Source: Rossellomorea aquimaris (lineage in GTDB: Bacteria > Bacillota > Bacilli > Bacillales > Bacillaceae_B). From it: 64,000 nt of DNA. A program made the position numbers and the translations under genes. A model generated the notes under the pieces. It had not been told where the DNA came from, made no database searches, and saw nothing but the letters and a program-made list of their open reading frames with translations. Position 1 is the first letter of the stretch; each line of letters starts with the position of its first letter. The stretch lies in contig NZ_MINN01000074.1 in the NCBI RefSeq assembly GCF_001877785.1, positions 930,001 to 994,000 of the forward strand, given 5' to 3'. Of the stretch, positions 45,198 through 54,866 are shown one piece after another.

Positions 45198-45932
45198 TCA
45201 GAAAGAGTTCATCACTAATTTCTGTTCTTTCAATATGGATTCATGTGATTTAGTGGGATGCACAATGATGGGTTCCCCTATCATGGAACGTTCTTTCTTA
45301 AAAGAGGAAAAGGAATCTTCAGTTATATAGGAAAGCGCTTCTTCCCAGCTGTTTTCGGAAAGGGGTCTTAAAGAAAAAGTTCCATGACTTCCTGAATGTT
45401 TCAGGATGGAAACCGCTGCATCTTTCACATAAATTGCACCGCTTCGATCATCCTCGTACCTGCTTTCATTTTCTCTCTCCCCCTCCAGGAGCTGTGCAAA
45501 TAAGAAATGAGATGGCTGATGCCCCCCGTAAAGTGTAGGCAGATAAAAAGTTGCGGATGCTTCATTACTGGATTTGGTGCTGTTACTCCTTTCTGTTTGA
45601 TTCGGGAAAACCCGCACGATTTCAGGAAGACCGTCTTCACCACTCTTGATCTTACCGATTACAGATGGTGAAAGGCATTGCAGACTCCTGCCTCCGATTT
45701 GGTCGTAATAAGGGAGAAACAATCTGCATTCAACCGGCAGTTCCCGATCCCACTCTTCTGCAGGGATATATTGAATGTTAGCGTTTCTCCCGATTTCCAA
45801 CCATTTATCCGTGGTTTCCGCTTCATCATCGACAGCCGTTACAGTCCATCCTCTTTCCAACAGTGCACGACAGAGTTCAAATCCCAAATATTGCTGCGCA
45901 GCAAAAACAACAGCATGATTCAAATCACTCAC
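45198..45932 (-). CDS. yjaV: YjaV-like Rossmann-fold protein
   Basis: A 244-residue NAD(P)-binding-like protein. The N-terminal beta-alpha-beta (AVVFAAQQYLGFELCRALLERGW) has a degenerate glycine motif, so cofactor binding is uncertain. It resembles nucleotide-sugar epimerase or SDR-like proteins and matches YjaV by position between yjaU and med. The role is unknown. Confidence 0.65.
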   Translation of the reverse strand: MSDLNHAVVFAAQQYLGFELCRALLERGWTVTAVDDEAETTDKWLEIGRNANIQYIPAEEWDRELPVECRLFLPYYDQIGGRSLQCLSPSVIGKIKSGEDGLPEIVRVFPNQTERSNSTKSSNEASATFYLPTLYGGHQPSHFLFAQLLEGERENESRYEDDRSGAIYVKDAAVSILKHSGSHGTFSLRPLSENSWEEALSYITEDSFSSFKKERSMIGEPIIVHPTKSHESILKEQKLVMNSF

Positions 45933-45944
45933 TCCTAATCAAGA

Positions 45945-46688
45945 CTATAATACTTTCTCATGTAAAGAGAAGTATGAGGCTAATTTCATTCCAAGTGAAT
46001 CTCTCTTTTCCGGAACCACATAAAAGAGATCAGTTGACAACCCTTTCTCTAAACGATGTTTATATATATCTTTTATGAGTGAGAATTGATTTTTATAACG
46101 ATTAACATTATAGGACTGAACAATATAAAGCGGGATGGGGCTGTCCTTAAAAACTTCATAATCATACCTGGATTGTGAGAGCAGCTGTTCATAATCCTCT
46201 TCTTTCATCCCCCTGGAACCTGTTAATTCATTGACCAGCTTTTTATAGAAAAATTTTTGTTCTCTCTCGTGCCTGATCAGTTCGTAAATAGAGAGACACG
46301 GTGTAAACATGACCACTCCTCTTATTTCGTTTTCCAGTCTGGGATAGAGTCCCTTGAAGACGAGGGCGCCCATCCCTTCTGCAAGAATATGAATCTTGCT
46401 GTTGATGATTTCACGCCTTTTGACATATTCGTACAGCCTGCCCGCTAATTCCACTGCCTGTTCGCTTCCCCAATTTGCTCCATAAAGATTGCTGTAATAT
46501 ACGATGTACCCTTTTGCCGTTAAATCTCTTATCCATTTTTTCCTGGCTTCGTGCTGATCCCAAAAGCTCGTTTTATGATCGACATAGTGATGGTGATCAC
46601 CGAGAATCATTACTGCAAATCCGTTTGGCCTCTCAGGATAATGAATCATGCACCACTCTTGATCTAGTTGAAACAATCGCTGATTCAT
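45945..46688 (-). CDS. yjaU: YjaU-like alpha/beta-hydrolase-fold protein
   Basis: A 247-residue protein with an alpha/beta-hydrolase outline (FAVMILGDHHHYVDH, then HILAEGMGALVF). The nucleophile elbow reads AEGMG (103-107), so the usual Ser or Cys is replaced by Gly105; it may be an inactive or scaffold member. It precedes yjaV by 12 bases. The position matches yjaU. Confidence 0.65.
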   Translation of the reverse strand: MNQRLFQLDQEWCMIHYPERPNGFAVMILGDHHHYVDHKTSFWDQHEARKKWIRDLTAKGYIVYYSNLYGANWGSEQAVELAGRLYEYVKRREIINSKIHILAEGMGALVFKGLYPRLENEIRGVVMFTPCLSIYELIRHEREQKFFYKKLVNELTGSRGMKEEDYEQLLSQSRYDYEVFKDSPIPLYIVQSYNVNRYKNQFSLIKDIYKHRLEKGLSTDLFYVVPEKRDSLGMKLASYFSLHEKVL

Positions 46689-46934
46689 CGGAATTCTCCT
46701 TTTACATAGTGAGTCATTACATGTTATGTAAAGAGGAGGAATATGAAAGGAAATCCGCCTATCTAAAAGGAAAAAAGATGACCAAGTTACAGCTGCAGTG
46801 GAGCGGATGACAGGGGTTACATTTTCACATATTCGTCATTTATTATTCTAAATAGGTGTGGTATGATAAAAAAGATTGAAGATGGTGGCAGCCCATATAC
46901 ATATGGATGAATATAGAGGAATGAGGTGACTGGC

Positions 46935-47120
46935 GTGAGATTTTTCTGGACATTTTTCTGGGCGTTTCTGTTGACTCAGATGTTAAATTACGTTGTAAGT
47001 TCAATGAATGGATTATCATTTCATTTTATGACAGGTTTGGTTCTATCGGTTGTAATCACAGTTTTACTATTTGTTATGACTTTGATCATCCCGAACGATC
47101 CTGTTGAAGATCATCATTAA
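46935..47120 (+). CDS. yjzD: YjzD, DUF2929 small membrane protein
   Basis: A 61-residue protein with two hydrophobic helices and an acidic tail (PNDPVEDHH), matching YjzD. It starts at GTG 46935 (MRFFWTFFW), with GAGG 8 bases before it; another GTG at 46926 lies within that site. In B. subtilis YjzD is a ComK-regulated neighbour of yjaU and is toxic when overproduced. A terminator follows. Confidence 0.85.
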   Translation: MRFFWTFFWAFLLTQMLNYVVSSMNGLSFHFMTGLVLSVVITVLLFVMTLIIPNDPVEDHH

Positions 47121-47150
47121 AAAGCAGCCTTTTTGGGGCTGCTTTTTATT
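47119..47150 (+). terminator. Terminator after yjzD
   Basis: An AAAAGCAGCC/GGCTGCTTTT stem with T5, starting at the stop codon. Confidence 0.9.
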
Positions 47151-47200
47151 TTTGCATTTTTATTTGGTTGGATTCGGTGCAGACAAAGGTAAGATGATTC

Positions 47201-49804
47201 TTACTCGGCTATCGCTAAAGTCAGTCCCTGGTCATCTGCATCAATGGTGACTTCTTTGTTTGCCCCGATACTGCCTGCTATCATTTCCCTTGCGAGTTTG
47301 GTTTCAACTTCCCTTTGGAGATAGCGTTTTAACGGGCGAGCTCCGTAGACGGGGTCGTATGCGGATTCTGCGATGAATTCTTTTGCTTTTTCTGTCAGGT
47401 TAATTGTTATTTGCTGTTCCTCTACTCTGGACTGTAATTCTTCAAGAAGCTTTTCGATGATGTCTTTCACATTTTCGATGCTGAGCGGCTTGAATAGTAT
47501 GATATCATCCACACGGTTCAGGAATTCCGGCCTGAAAGAGCTTCGCAGCTGCTTCATGACCAAATCCTTCGTATCTTCATCAATTTCTTCCTGCCCCTTA
47601 TTTCTTTCCAGTAAGTATGAGGAGCCGATATTGGAAGTCATGATGATGACAGTGTTTTTACAGTCGACGGTTCTGCCTTGTGAATCGGTTAATCTCCCGT
47701 CGTCAAGCATCTGCAGTAAAATGTTGAACACTTCAGGATGGGCCTTTTCAATTTCGTCAAGCAGGATGACCGAGTAAGGCTTCCTCCTGACAGCTTCAGT
47801 CAATTGACCTCCTTCTTCATAGCCGACATAGCCTGGAGGTGCACCGACAAGCCTGGATACTGCATGCTTCTCCATATATTCAGACATATCAATGCGTACC
47901 ATCTGTTCTTCACTGTCAAACAGGGTATGGGCAAGGGTCTTGGCAAGTTCAGTCTTTCCGACTCCGGTTGGTCCGAGGAATATGAACGAGCCGATCGGCC
48001 GGTTCGGATCCTTGATTCCTGCTCTGGCCCGGATTACGGCATCACTGACAAGTTCTACAGCCTCATCCTGGCCGATGACACGTTCGTGCAGTATTTTTTC
48101 GAGTTTAAGGAGTTTTTCCCTTTCCCCCTCCACAAGTTTTGTGACAGGGATCCCGGTCCATCTGGCTACGATGTTTGCGACTTCTTCTTCCGTCACTTCT
48201 TCTCTCAGGAGCCTGCCTTCCTGCTCCTTCATCATTTCCTGCTCAACAGATTGAAGTTCCTTTTCCATGGCGGGTATTTTCCCATGGCGCAGTTCCGCTG
48301 CCCTGTTTAAGTCGTAGTCGCTTTCCGCCTCCTCAAGCTGCCGTCTAAGCTTCTCCAGCTCTTCCCTCTTCTCCTGCACAATCCCGATACTTTCTTTTTC
48401 TTTTAACCACTTAAGCTTCATCGCATCGGCTTTTTCCTTCAAATTACTTAACTCTTCCCTGATTCGGGCGAGGCGTTCCTTGCTTTGTTCATCTTTTTCC
48501 TTTGTCAGTGCGGCTTCTTCTATTTCAAGCTGCATCACCTTTCTAGTCACTTCATCCAATTCCGAAGGCATCGAGTCTATTTCCGTCCGGATCATCGCAC
48601 ATGCTTCATCGACCAGGTCAATCGCTTTATCGGGCAGGAATCGATCAGAAATGTACCTGTCCGACAATCTTGCTGCTGCAACGATTGCCCGGTCGTGGAT
48701 ATTGACTCCGTGATGAATTTCAAATCGCTCTTTTAATCCCCTCAGTATGGACACAGTATCTTCCACATTGGGTTCCTGCACCATCACCTGTTGAAAACGG
48801 CGTTCAAGCGCCGGGTCTTTTTCGATATATTTCCGGTATTCATTCAGCGTAGTGGCACCGATACAGTGCAGCTCACCCCTGGCAAGCATCGGTTTCAATA
48901 TGTTGCCGGCATCCATGGCACCTTCGGTTTTTCCAGCCCCTACAATCGTGTGCAGTTCATCGATGAACAAAAGGATCCTTCCTTCGCTTTTCTTCACTTC
49001 CGTCAGTACCGCTTTCAATCTTTCTTCGAATTCTCCCCGAAATTTTGCACCGGCAACGAGTGAACTCATATCAAGTTCAAAAATGGTTTTATCCTTCAGC
49101 CCCTCAGGAACGTCTTTTCTGACAATCCGCTGGGCAAGTCCTTCGACGATGGCTGTTTTTCCTACACCCGGTTCACCGATCAATACAGGATTGTTTTTTG
49201 TTTTCCTTGAAAGGATCCGGATGACGTGGCGGATCTCACTGTCCCGGCCGATGACGGGATCAAGCTTGCCGGATTTGACTTCCGCCACAAGATCCCTTCC
49301 ATATTTTTTCAGAGCTTCATATGTAACTTCAGGATTTTGAGTATTCACCTTTTTTCCCCCTCTTACGGAAGTAATGATTTCTGTGAGCTTGTCTTTGTTT
49401 ATACCCATTTCTTTCATATATATAGTGATGGCATGATCCCTTAGTTGAAATAGTGCGAGAATCAAGTGTTCAATGGATAAATAATCATCTTCCCACTTTT
49501 TTTGAATTTTTTCACTCTCTTGTAAAAGTCGGTTCAATTCACTCGATATATAATTTCCATACTGTACCCCGCTGCCCTCAACTGCAGGAATGCCCTTAAG
49601 CTGTTTATCAAGGAATTCATTTAAATCCGCCGTCTTTACCCCTGCCTTTTCGTATATGGAGGGGAGCAGACCATCCCCCGTCTGGCTCAGTGCTTTCCAT
49701 AAGTGGATGACTCGGATGTCGGTATGTTTATACTCTTTTGCGAACTGCCCTGCAGATACAAGACCTTCTTGAATGCTGTGTGTCATGGATTCATATTTCA
49801 TCAT
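47201..49804 (-). CDS. clpB: ATP-dependent disaggregase ClpB
   Basis: An 867-residue HSP100 chaperone: N domain (1-~145), AAA1 with Walker A GEPGVGKT (210-217), a long coiled-coil middle domain (about 400-525), and AAA2 with GPTGVGKTE near residue 608 and Walker [11 protein letters not shown]. It resolves aggregates with DnaK. B. subtilis 168 lacks clpB; here it separates yjzD from yjzC. A CtsR operator is just upstream, and GAGGTG precedes the ATG. Confidence 0.96.
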   Translation of the reverse strand: MMKYESMTHSIQEGLVSAGQFAKEYKHTDIRVIHLWKALSQTGDGLLPSIYEKAGVKTADLNEFLDKQLKGIPAVEGSGVQYGNYISSELNRLLQESEKIQKKWEDDYLSIEHLILALFQLRDHAITIYMKEMGINKDKLTEIITSVRGGKKVNTQNPEVTYEALKKYGRDLVAEVKSGKLDPVIGRDSEIRHVIRILSRKTKNNPVLIGEPGVGKTAIVEGLAQRIVRKDVPEGLKDKTIFELDMSSLVAGAKFRGEFEERLKAVLTEVKKSEGRILLFIDELHTIVGAGKTEGAMDAGNILKPMLARGELHCIGATTLNEYRKYIEKDPALERRFQQVMVQEPNVEDTVSILRGLKERFEIHHGVNIHDRAIVAAARLSDRYISDRFLPDKAIDLVDEACAMIRTEIDSMPSELDEVTRKVMQLEIEEAALTKEKDEQSKERLARIREELSNLKEKADAMKLKWLKEKESIGIVQEKREELEKLRRQLEEAESDYDLNRAAELRHGKIPAMEKELQSVEQEMMKEQEGRLLREEVTEEEVANIVARWTGIPVTKLVEGEREKLLKLEKILHERVIGQDEAVELVSDAVIRARAGIKDPNRPIGSFIFLGPTGVGKTELAKTLAHTLFDSEEQMVRIDMSEYMEKHAVSRLVGAPPGYVGYEEGGQLTEAVRRKPYSVILLDEIEKAHPEVFNILLQMLDDGRLTDSQGRTVDCKNTVIIMTSNIGSSYLLERNKGQEEIDEDTKDLVMKQLRSSFRPEFLNRVDDIILFKPLSIENVKDIIEKLLEELQSRVEEQQITINLTEKAKEFIAESAYDPVYGARPLKRYLQREVETKLAREMIAGSIGANKEVTIDADDQGLTLAIAE

Positions 49805-49815
49805 TAATCACCTCT

Positions 49816-49832
49816 TTTGACCTTTATTGACC
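49816..49832 (-). promoter_or_regulatory. CtsR operator upstream of clpB
   Basis: The minus strand carries GGTCAAT-AAA-GGTCAAA, one mismatch from the tandem heptad RGTCAAANANRGTCAAA, overlapping the clpB leader and adjacent to a TATAAT (49842-49847). It implies heat-shock derepression. Confidence 0.88.
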
Positions 49833-49954
49833 TTTGTACCTATTATATATCCTATCCCAAAAAATAAAAAGAACAAGGATGACCGGTTGAATGAGGAATG
49901 TAGTATGTTCATTCCCTTTATGTCCAAACGGTAATCCCTGCTCCTAGCCTATCG

Positions 49955-50134
49955 TTAAGGTTTTCTCATATATGTCCAGTGGCGGTTGTGGTTGGAATTT
50001 TCAGGAAACCGGTCTCCCGCTTTCATTTTTAGCTTTTGAGGATTGTTTACATTACTGCCGGTTTCACCAATTTCGATATAAATTCCATTGTTTGGCGCTT
50101 TTTCTCCGCCCCTGAAGTGTCTTGGTTGTCCCAT
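49955..50134 (-). CDS. yjzC: YjzC-family small protein, 59 aa
   Basis: A 59-residue YjzC: MGQPRHFRGGEKAPNNG, then IEIGETGSNVNNP, and a conserved C-terminus (FPENSNHNRHWTYMRKP). The family is common in Bacillaceae and its function is unknown. GAGGGGG lies 8 bases before the ATG. In B. subtilis it is next to yjzD; here clpB lies between them. Confidence 0.92.
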   Translation of the reverse strand: MGQPRHFRGGEKAPNNGIYIEIGETGSNVNNPQKLKMKAGDRFPENSNHNRHWTYMRKP

Positions 50135-50256
50135 TCATGATTCCCCCTCATTTTGAAGCATGGCTTCTTTCTTATTTTTCTCTTAGGGAGGTGGTTCATG
50201 CATGCCATTTGGAGGTAACCATTAGATTACGGTTTGGTTAACATTCGGAAAAAGTC

Positions 50257-50286
50257 TTTACAGTTTGTACCTGTTTGGTGTTAAAT
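50257..50286 (+). promoter_or_regulatory. Possible promoter of uppP
   Basis: TTTACA (50257-50262) and TTAAAT (50281-50286) with 18-base spacing, 38 bases before the start. Weak -10. Confidence 0.35.
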
Positions 50287-50323
50287 AAAAAAATGTGGAG
50301 AAATAACGCTTGGAGGATATGTA

Positions 50324-51133
50324 ATGGATTTTTATACGATAGTGAAATACTTATTTTTAGGGATATTCCAGGGCTTTACTGAGCCGATCCCAATTTCATC
50401 AAGCGGGCATCTCGTCCTCGCCCAGCACTTTCTGGGGATTGAAGAACCGGGATTGACCTTTGAAATATTAGTGAATACCGCTTCCCTCTTTGCTGTATTA
50501 TTAGTTTACCGTGAAGATATTTGGCGTTTGATTGTGAATGGATTAGGTTACTTTAAGGAAAAAACACCGGAGAACAAGCGCGATTTTCATTTTATCGTGT
50601 ATTTGATCATCGGTACGATTCCAGCCGGAGTAATCGGAATCGTCTTCGGCGATGTCATTGAAGAACATCTATCCTCTGTCGTGACGATCGGGATCACTCT
50701 CATCATAACGGGGACGGCATTGTGGCTCATCCGCAACCTGCGCGGAAGTAAGAATGACGGAGACTTGAACGCGAAGGATGCTTTGATCATCGGTCTGGCA
50801 CAGGCAGTGGCACTGATTCCGGGAATAAGCCGGTCAGGGGCAACGATTGTTGCAGCGATGGCCCGCGGGATGAAAGCAGAGACCGCTCTCCGCTATTCCT
50901 TCCTTTTATACATTCCGGTCAGCTTCGGCGTGATGCTGCTCGGTATCAAGGATCTCATTGAAGCGCCGCCTGCAGCATCAATGACCGTTCCTTACGTGCT
51001 GGCATTCCTGGGATCATTGATTGCTTCATATTTCTCTTTGAAATGGTTCATGAATATTATGGTCAGAGGAAACCTGAAATATTTTGCTTTTTACTGCTTG
51101 ATCGTAGGGTTACTCGTTGTTATGTTTATTTAA
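50324..51133 (+). CDS. uppP: Undecaprenyl-diphosphatase UppP (BacA)
   Basis: A 269-residue polytopic membrane phosphatase that recycles undecaprenyl pyrophosphate for cell-wall synthesis and confers basal bacitracin resistance. The two signature regions are [14 protein letters not shown] near the N-terminus and [10 protein letters not shown] near residue 165; both are complete. The usual ETLPVSSSGH reads [10 protein letters not shown] here. GGAGG precedes the ATG. It is monocistronic. Confidence 0.95.
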   Translation: MDFYTIVKYLFLGIFQGFTEPIPISSSGHLVLAQHFLGIEEPGLTFEILVNTASLFAVLLVYREDIWRLIVNGLGYFKEKTPENKRDFHFIVYLIIGTIPAGVIGIVFGDVIEEHLSSVVTIGITLIITGTALWLIRNLRGSKNDGDLNAKDALIIGLAQAVALIPGISRSGATIVAAMARGMKAETALRYSFLLYIPVSFGVMLLGIKDLIEAPPAASMTVPYVLAFLGSLIASYFSLKWFMNIMVRGNLKYFAFYCLIVGLLVVMFI

Positions 51134-51140
51134 TAGCGAA

Positions 51141-51180
51141 AAAAAACCCCTTTTCAATATCAATTGAAAAGGGGTTTTTT
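51141..51180. terminator. Bidirectional terminator between uppP and yitW
   Basis: An 18-bp perfect stem (51141-51158 with 51163-51180) ending in A6 and T6, so it works both ways. Confidence 0.93.
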
Positions 51181-51184
51181 ATGA

Positions 51185-51493
51185 TCATCTGATGCCAAGC
51201 GCGATTTTTGCATAGCGTGACATATTGTCTTTGCTCCATGGCGGATTCCAGACAATATCGACTTCTGTTTCTTTTACCTCAGGGATATCCCTTAAAGCAG
51301 CCTTGACTTGATCGACAATCGTTCCTGCCAGCGGGCAGCCCATCGATGTTAGTGTCATGGTAACGGTCGCTTTGCCTTCCTCATCGAGATCGACATCATA
51401 TACCAATCCCAGATTGACGATATCTATTCCCAGTTCAGGGTCGACAACTTGTTCAAGTGCACCCATCAAATTATCTTTAAGATCCTGATCCAT
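51185..51493 (-). CDS. yitW: YitW, MIP18/SufT-type iron-sulfur assembly protein
   Basis: A 102-residue MIP18-family (DUF59) protein involved in Fe-S cluster maturation. Conserved DPELGIDIVNLGLVYDV and TSMGCPLAG with the reactive Cys are present. The start at 51493 follows AAGGAG at about 9 bases; a GTG at 51511 has no site. It is next to yitV as in B. subtilis and is probably monocistronic, 53 bases after yitV. Confidence 0.9.
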   Translation of the reverse strand: MDQDLKDNLMGALEQVVDPELGIDIVNLGLVYDVDLDEEGKATVTMTLTSMGCPLAGTIVDQVKAALRDIPEVKETEVDIVWNPPWSKDNMSRYAKIALGIR

Positions 51494-51563
51494 CGTAACA
51501 CTCTCCTTCACTCATCTTTATCTACCATTCATCTTAACAAAGAAACGGCCTGAAAACAAAAGG

Positions 51564-52337
51564 TTAAGCCGAAAGATGTTTTTCGAACCATTCCACCAGC
51601 TTCATGACACCTTCCCTGGAAACCTTATGATCCGCCTTATCATCAGCAATGAAGAGAATGTTTTCTTCATTTCCTTCGTAGGCAGGAAGGATAGCCCTGT
51701 AAAACTCCTCTGTCAGATGGAAAGGGACAACCTTGTCTTTTCTTCCATGCCAGAACATGAGCGGACGGCCATTCAACTTTTCCGGCTGCAGACTCAAATC
51801 ATATTTTGACAGTTCATCAAGGATCGCCTTCACTTCTTCCTCACTGAACGGCAGCTCGTATCCAGCTGACTTCAGGTGAGCAAGCTGAGCCTTTGCAAAT
51901 TTAACATAAGATGGGTTCCCCATCAGTGAAACTGCTGAAGAAATCCAATCATACTGAGTCAGTGCTCCAAGTGTGACGATGCCTCCCATCGATGTTCCGG
52001 CAACGCCGATTCCGTTATCGATCAGCAAGCCTTTTTCTTCAAAGTGACCCTTTAGCAGGGAAAGTTCATGGATGCTGTTCAAGACTATTTTCCAGAACAC
52101 CCCGCCTAATTCAGCTTCTGTTTTACCTGTCGCCCTTTCTCCATGCTCCAGGCAATCCGGCAGGACGACTCTGAAGCCTTTTTCAGCCAGGTAATAAGCA
52201 TAATGAAGATTATGCTCTTTCGCACTTGTGAATCCATGTATAAAAAAGCACAATGGCAGAGGCTGATTTCTTTCCTCTTCCTTTACTAAATGCAGATATG
52301 GGATATTTCCGATATACGACTTCTCAATTACGATCAT
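51564..52337 (-). CDS. yitV: YitV, alpha/beta hydrolase (prolyl oligopeptidase-like)
   Basis: A 257-residue serine hydrolase. HGFTSAKEH forms the oxyanion loop, GTSMGG carries Ser116, and ADDKADHKV near the C-terminus carries a likely His. It matches the YitV esterase by position and length. The substrate is unknown. It is soluble, with no signal peptide. Confidence 0.88.
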   Translation of the reverse strand: MIVIEKSYIGNIPYLHLVKEEERNQPLPLCFFIHGFTSAKEHNLHYAYYLAEKGFRVVLPDCLEHGERATGKTEAELGGVFWKIVLNSIHELSLLKGHFEEKGLLIDNGIGVAGTSMGGIVTLGALTQYDWISSAVSLMGNPSYVKFAKAQLAHLKSAGYELPFSEEEVKAILDELSKYDLSLQPEKLNGRPLMFWHGRKDKVVPFHLTEEFYRAILPAYEGNEENILFIADDKADHKVSREGVMKLVEWFEKHLSA

Positions 52338-52471
52338 GATCAGCTGCTCCCTCCTGTACGCTTATAACACTATTATGATATCCTAGATTTTACAGGTTGT
52401 ATATTAATCAGCTCCTGTATTTACAAACTAATTTGATTCACGACATTACAAAGAATTGGGGATAATACGTT

Positions 52472-53287
52472 ATGACTTTACATGAAAAACACTTAATCGT
52501 ATTAGATTTGGACGGTACACTTCTGACCGATGAAAAAAAGATTTCATCAAAGACTTTCCATACATTAACAGAAGCAAGAAAACAGGGTCATGAAGTGATG
52601 ATCGCGACCGGCCGTCCTTACCGTGCAAGTGAAATTTATTATAAGGAATTGAATTTAGCTACTCCCATTGTCAATTTCAATGGGGCTTTCACCCATCATC
52701 CAATGGATGAAAATTGGGGTATTTATCACACCCCGATGGATCTACATGTATCCAAGCAGATCATTGAAGCGTGCCACGACTTTCCGTTCCGTAATATCAT
52801 CGCTGAGGTGAAGGATGATGTATATCTTCATTACCATGACGAAAAGCTTATTGATGTTTTCATGATGGGAAACCCTTCAATTTCCACGGGGGATATTCGT
52901 GAGTTTCTCACAGAGAACCCGACTTCCATGCTGATCCATGCTGAAGAAAAAGATGTGAAGGACATCCGGGCACATCTTGATGAAGTTCATGCCGAAGTAA
53001 TCGATCACCGCAGATGGGCTGCACCCTGGCATGTCATTGAAATTGTGAAATCCGGTTTAAATAAAGCTGTCGGGATTGAAAAAGTCGCTTCTTCTTTAAA
53101 CATCCCTCAGGAGCGCATCATCGCATTCGGTGATGAAGATAACGATTTTGAAATGCTTGAATACGCAGGAACCGGCATTGCAATGGGGAATGCCATCGAC
53201 AAAGTAAAGGAAATCGCCAATGATGTCACATTGACGAACGAAGAAGACGGAATCGGCGTATACCTGCAAAAGCGCTTTAATCTTTGA
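52472..53287 (+). CDS. yitU: YitU, Cof-type HAD phosphatase
   Basis: A 271-residue HAD hydrolase with motif I DLDGTLL (Asp12, Asp14), motif II ATGRPYR and motif IV FGDEDNDFEML, plus a C2-type cap. B. subtilis YitU is one of the phosphatases that dephosphorylate the riboflavin precursor 5-amino-6-ribitylamino-uracil phosphate. It is divergent from yitV. Confidence 0.9.
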   Translation: MTLHEKHLIVLDLDGTLLTDEKKISSKTFHTLTEARKQGHEVMIATGRPYRASEIYYKELNLATPIVNFNGAFTHHPMDENWGIYHTPMDLHVSKQIIEACHDFPFRNIIAEVKDDVYLHYHDEKLIDVFMMGNPSISTGDIREFLTENPTSMLIHAEEKDVKDIRAHLDEVHAEVIDHRRWAAPWHVIEIVKSGLNKAVGIEKVASSLNIPQERIIAFGDEDNDFEMLEYAGTGIAMGNAIDKVKEIANDVTLTNEEDGIGVYLQKRFNL

Positions 53288-53387
53288 TGGCAGGAGTGGG
53301 AATTTTTTTTACTGTAAACACCGCCGGGTTAAGCCATACTACAAAAGAACACAATTCGTGTTCAAGCTTGTAAAAGGGGTGGTTGCA

Positions 53388-53540
53388 GTGGGTAGAAATA
53401 AATCGAAACGATTTGTACAACAAGGTAAAGTTGCTGTGGCAAAGCATGATGAACGGATTCCGTACCACTTGACGTATGCTGAAGCAGAGGCGAACAAGCT
53501 GTCTTCCAAAGTGGAAGATTCCTCTTTGGGGGGAATATAA
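53388..53540 (+). CDS. Small basic hypothetical protein, 50 aa
   Basis: A 50-residue protein beginning MGRNKSKRFVQQGKVAVAKHDERIPYHLTY, with a GTG start at 53388 behind AAGGGGTGG. It is basic in its first half and acidic after it. It is hydrophilic and resembles small spore-associated proteins in composition, but I do not recognise a family. Its stop abuts the next gene's ATG, so the two are coupled. Confidence 0.65.
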   Translation: MGRNKSKRFVQQGKVAVAKHDERIPYHLTYAEAEANKLSSKVEDSSLGGI

Positions 53541-53732
53541 ATGAGCAACCCATTATTCCGGCAGGCCCGTCAGGCAGTCAACTCTGCAAAGCAGGCAGCA
53601 TCTCAAGGCGGTAATACGGAGGCATCCGTCACCAAAGCCAAAAATGCCTTATCTTCTGCCTATGCGAACAGCAATACAGCAGAACAACACCAATTACGCG
53701 CCCTTCAGGATGAGCTGAATACTCTTCAATAA
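53541..53732 (+). CDS. DUF3813 family small protein
   Basis: A 63-residue, Ala/Gln/Ser-rich helical protein (NPLFRQARQAVNSAKQAASQGG), matching the DUF3813 family next to yitU in B. subtilis (yizC region). GGGGGGA precedes the ATG. The function is unknown. A strong terminator follows. Confidence 0.75.
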   Translation: MSNPLFRQARQAVNSAKQAASQGGNTEASVTKAKNALSSAYANSNTAEQHQLRALQDELNTLQ

Positions 53733-53736
53733 AGCA

Positions 53737-53778
53737 AAAAAAGGTTGACCTTCCAAGACGGGATGGTCAACCTTTTCT
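53737..53778. terminator. Terminator between the DUF3813 gene and yitT
   Basis: AAAAGGTTGACC (53739-53750) pairs with GGTCAACCTTTT (53765-53776), A/T-rich on both sides. Confidence 0.9.
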
Positions 53779-53790
53779 TCTTTTGCTGAA

Positions 53791-54645
53791 TTAATCTCTC
53801 CTAAAGAACCCAAAGATGCCTGTCGTCTGCACGATATTGGTGAAGGCGTTCGGGTCGACTTCTTTTATCGTATGCTCCAGCTCATACAATTCATAACGCG
53901 AAATGACAATGATCATCATTTCTTTCTGCTCTCCGGAAAAGGCACCTTTTGCAGGAAGAGTAGTAATTCCCCTCATCAGTTTCGAGTGGATGGCTTCGCG
54001 GAGCTCCTGGGATTTCTTTGTGATGATCATCGCCGTCAATTTCTCATGACGGGTATGGATGGCATCGATGACACGTGTGGAAGCATACAGCGTCACGAGT
54101 GTATACAACGCTTTTTCCCAGCCGTATAAAAAGCCGGCAGAGATAATGATGAAAGCATTCATGGCAAAGAAATAAGAGCCCACCGGCTTATCTTTCATGC
54201 GGGACAGGATCATGGCAATGATATCCATACCACCTGTTGATGCCCCCCACTTCAATGTCAGGCCGACTCCGACAGCCGCAATCACACCTCCGAAAACGGC
54301 ATTCAGCAAAATATCCGGTGATAAATGAATGACCGGGATGACCTCGAGGAAGAATGAGGTCAGAAATACAGAGATAAAGCTGTATACAGTAAATGATTTA
54401 CCAACCTTGAACCATCCGATAATGGTGACGGGAATATTCAATAAGAATAATAAAATACCGGTTGATACATTAAACTGTGTAAATTCTTTGATGATGCTTG
54501 ATAATAATTGTGCCATTCCAGTAAATCCACTGGCGTAAACGTTTGCCGGTATCAAGAAGAAGTTCATGGCGATCGCACCCAAAACAGCACCGATCAGCAC
54601 CACCACAAACTTTTTCACTTCCAAATGCACACTATCCCTATTCAT
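53791..54645 (-). CDS. yitT: YitT-family membrane protein (DUF2179)
   Basis: A 284-residue membrane protein with about five or six helices (residues 10-180, including ASTGGMDIIAMILSR) and a cytoplasmic DUF2179 domain (195-284, TLPAKGAFSGEQKEMMIIVISR). YitT proteins are common in Bacillaceae and their transport role is unproven. It lies beside yitU and degV in B. subtilis order. Confidence 0.9.
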   Translation of the reverse strand: MNRDSVHLEVKKFVVVLIGAVLGAIAMNFFLIPANVYASGFTGMAQLLSSIIKEFTQFNVSTGILLFLLNIPVTIIGWFKVGKSFTVYSFISVFLTSFFLEVIPVIHLSPDILLNAVFGGVIAAVGVGLTLKWGASTGGMDIIAMILSRMKDKPVGSYFFAMNAFIIISAGFLYGWEKALYTLVTLYASTRVIDAIHTRHEKLTAMIITKKSQELREAIHSKLMRGITTLPAKGAFSGEQKEMMIIVISRYELYELEHTIKEVDPNAFTNIVQTTGIFGFFRRD

Positions 54646-54806
54646 GCACAGACCTCCCCTATTGTGTAGCTTCTACTACTAAATATGTTCCACAAAATAT
54701 CATAACTAAACTCTCCCTCAAATTCAGCTGCACAACGGTTTTTTCACAAAAATGATCTGTAAGTAACAAAACATTCTTTCATAAAGGGAAATTAGACAGG
54801 ATTAGA

Positions 54807-54835
54807 TTGTCATTTCAGCGAAAAATAGCTAGACT
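54807..54835 (+). promoter_or_regulatory. Sigma-A promoter for degV (yitS)
   Basis: TTGTCA (54807-54812) and TAGACT (54830-54835) with 17-base spacing, 32 bases before the start. Confidence 0.6.
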
Positions 54836-54866
54836 AAAGCTATAAGTAAAGATAAAAGGATGAGAA

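Noticed and set aside
47738-48310. Long open frame of 190 codons opposite clpB
   Set aside because: It lies wholly within clpB on the other strand, has no ribosome site and no recognisable domain; GC-rich AAA+ coding regions often leave such antisense frames.
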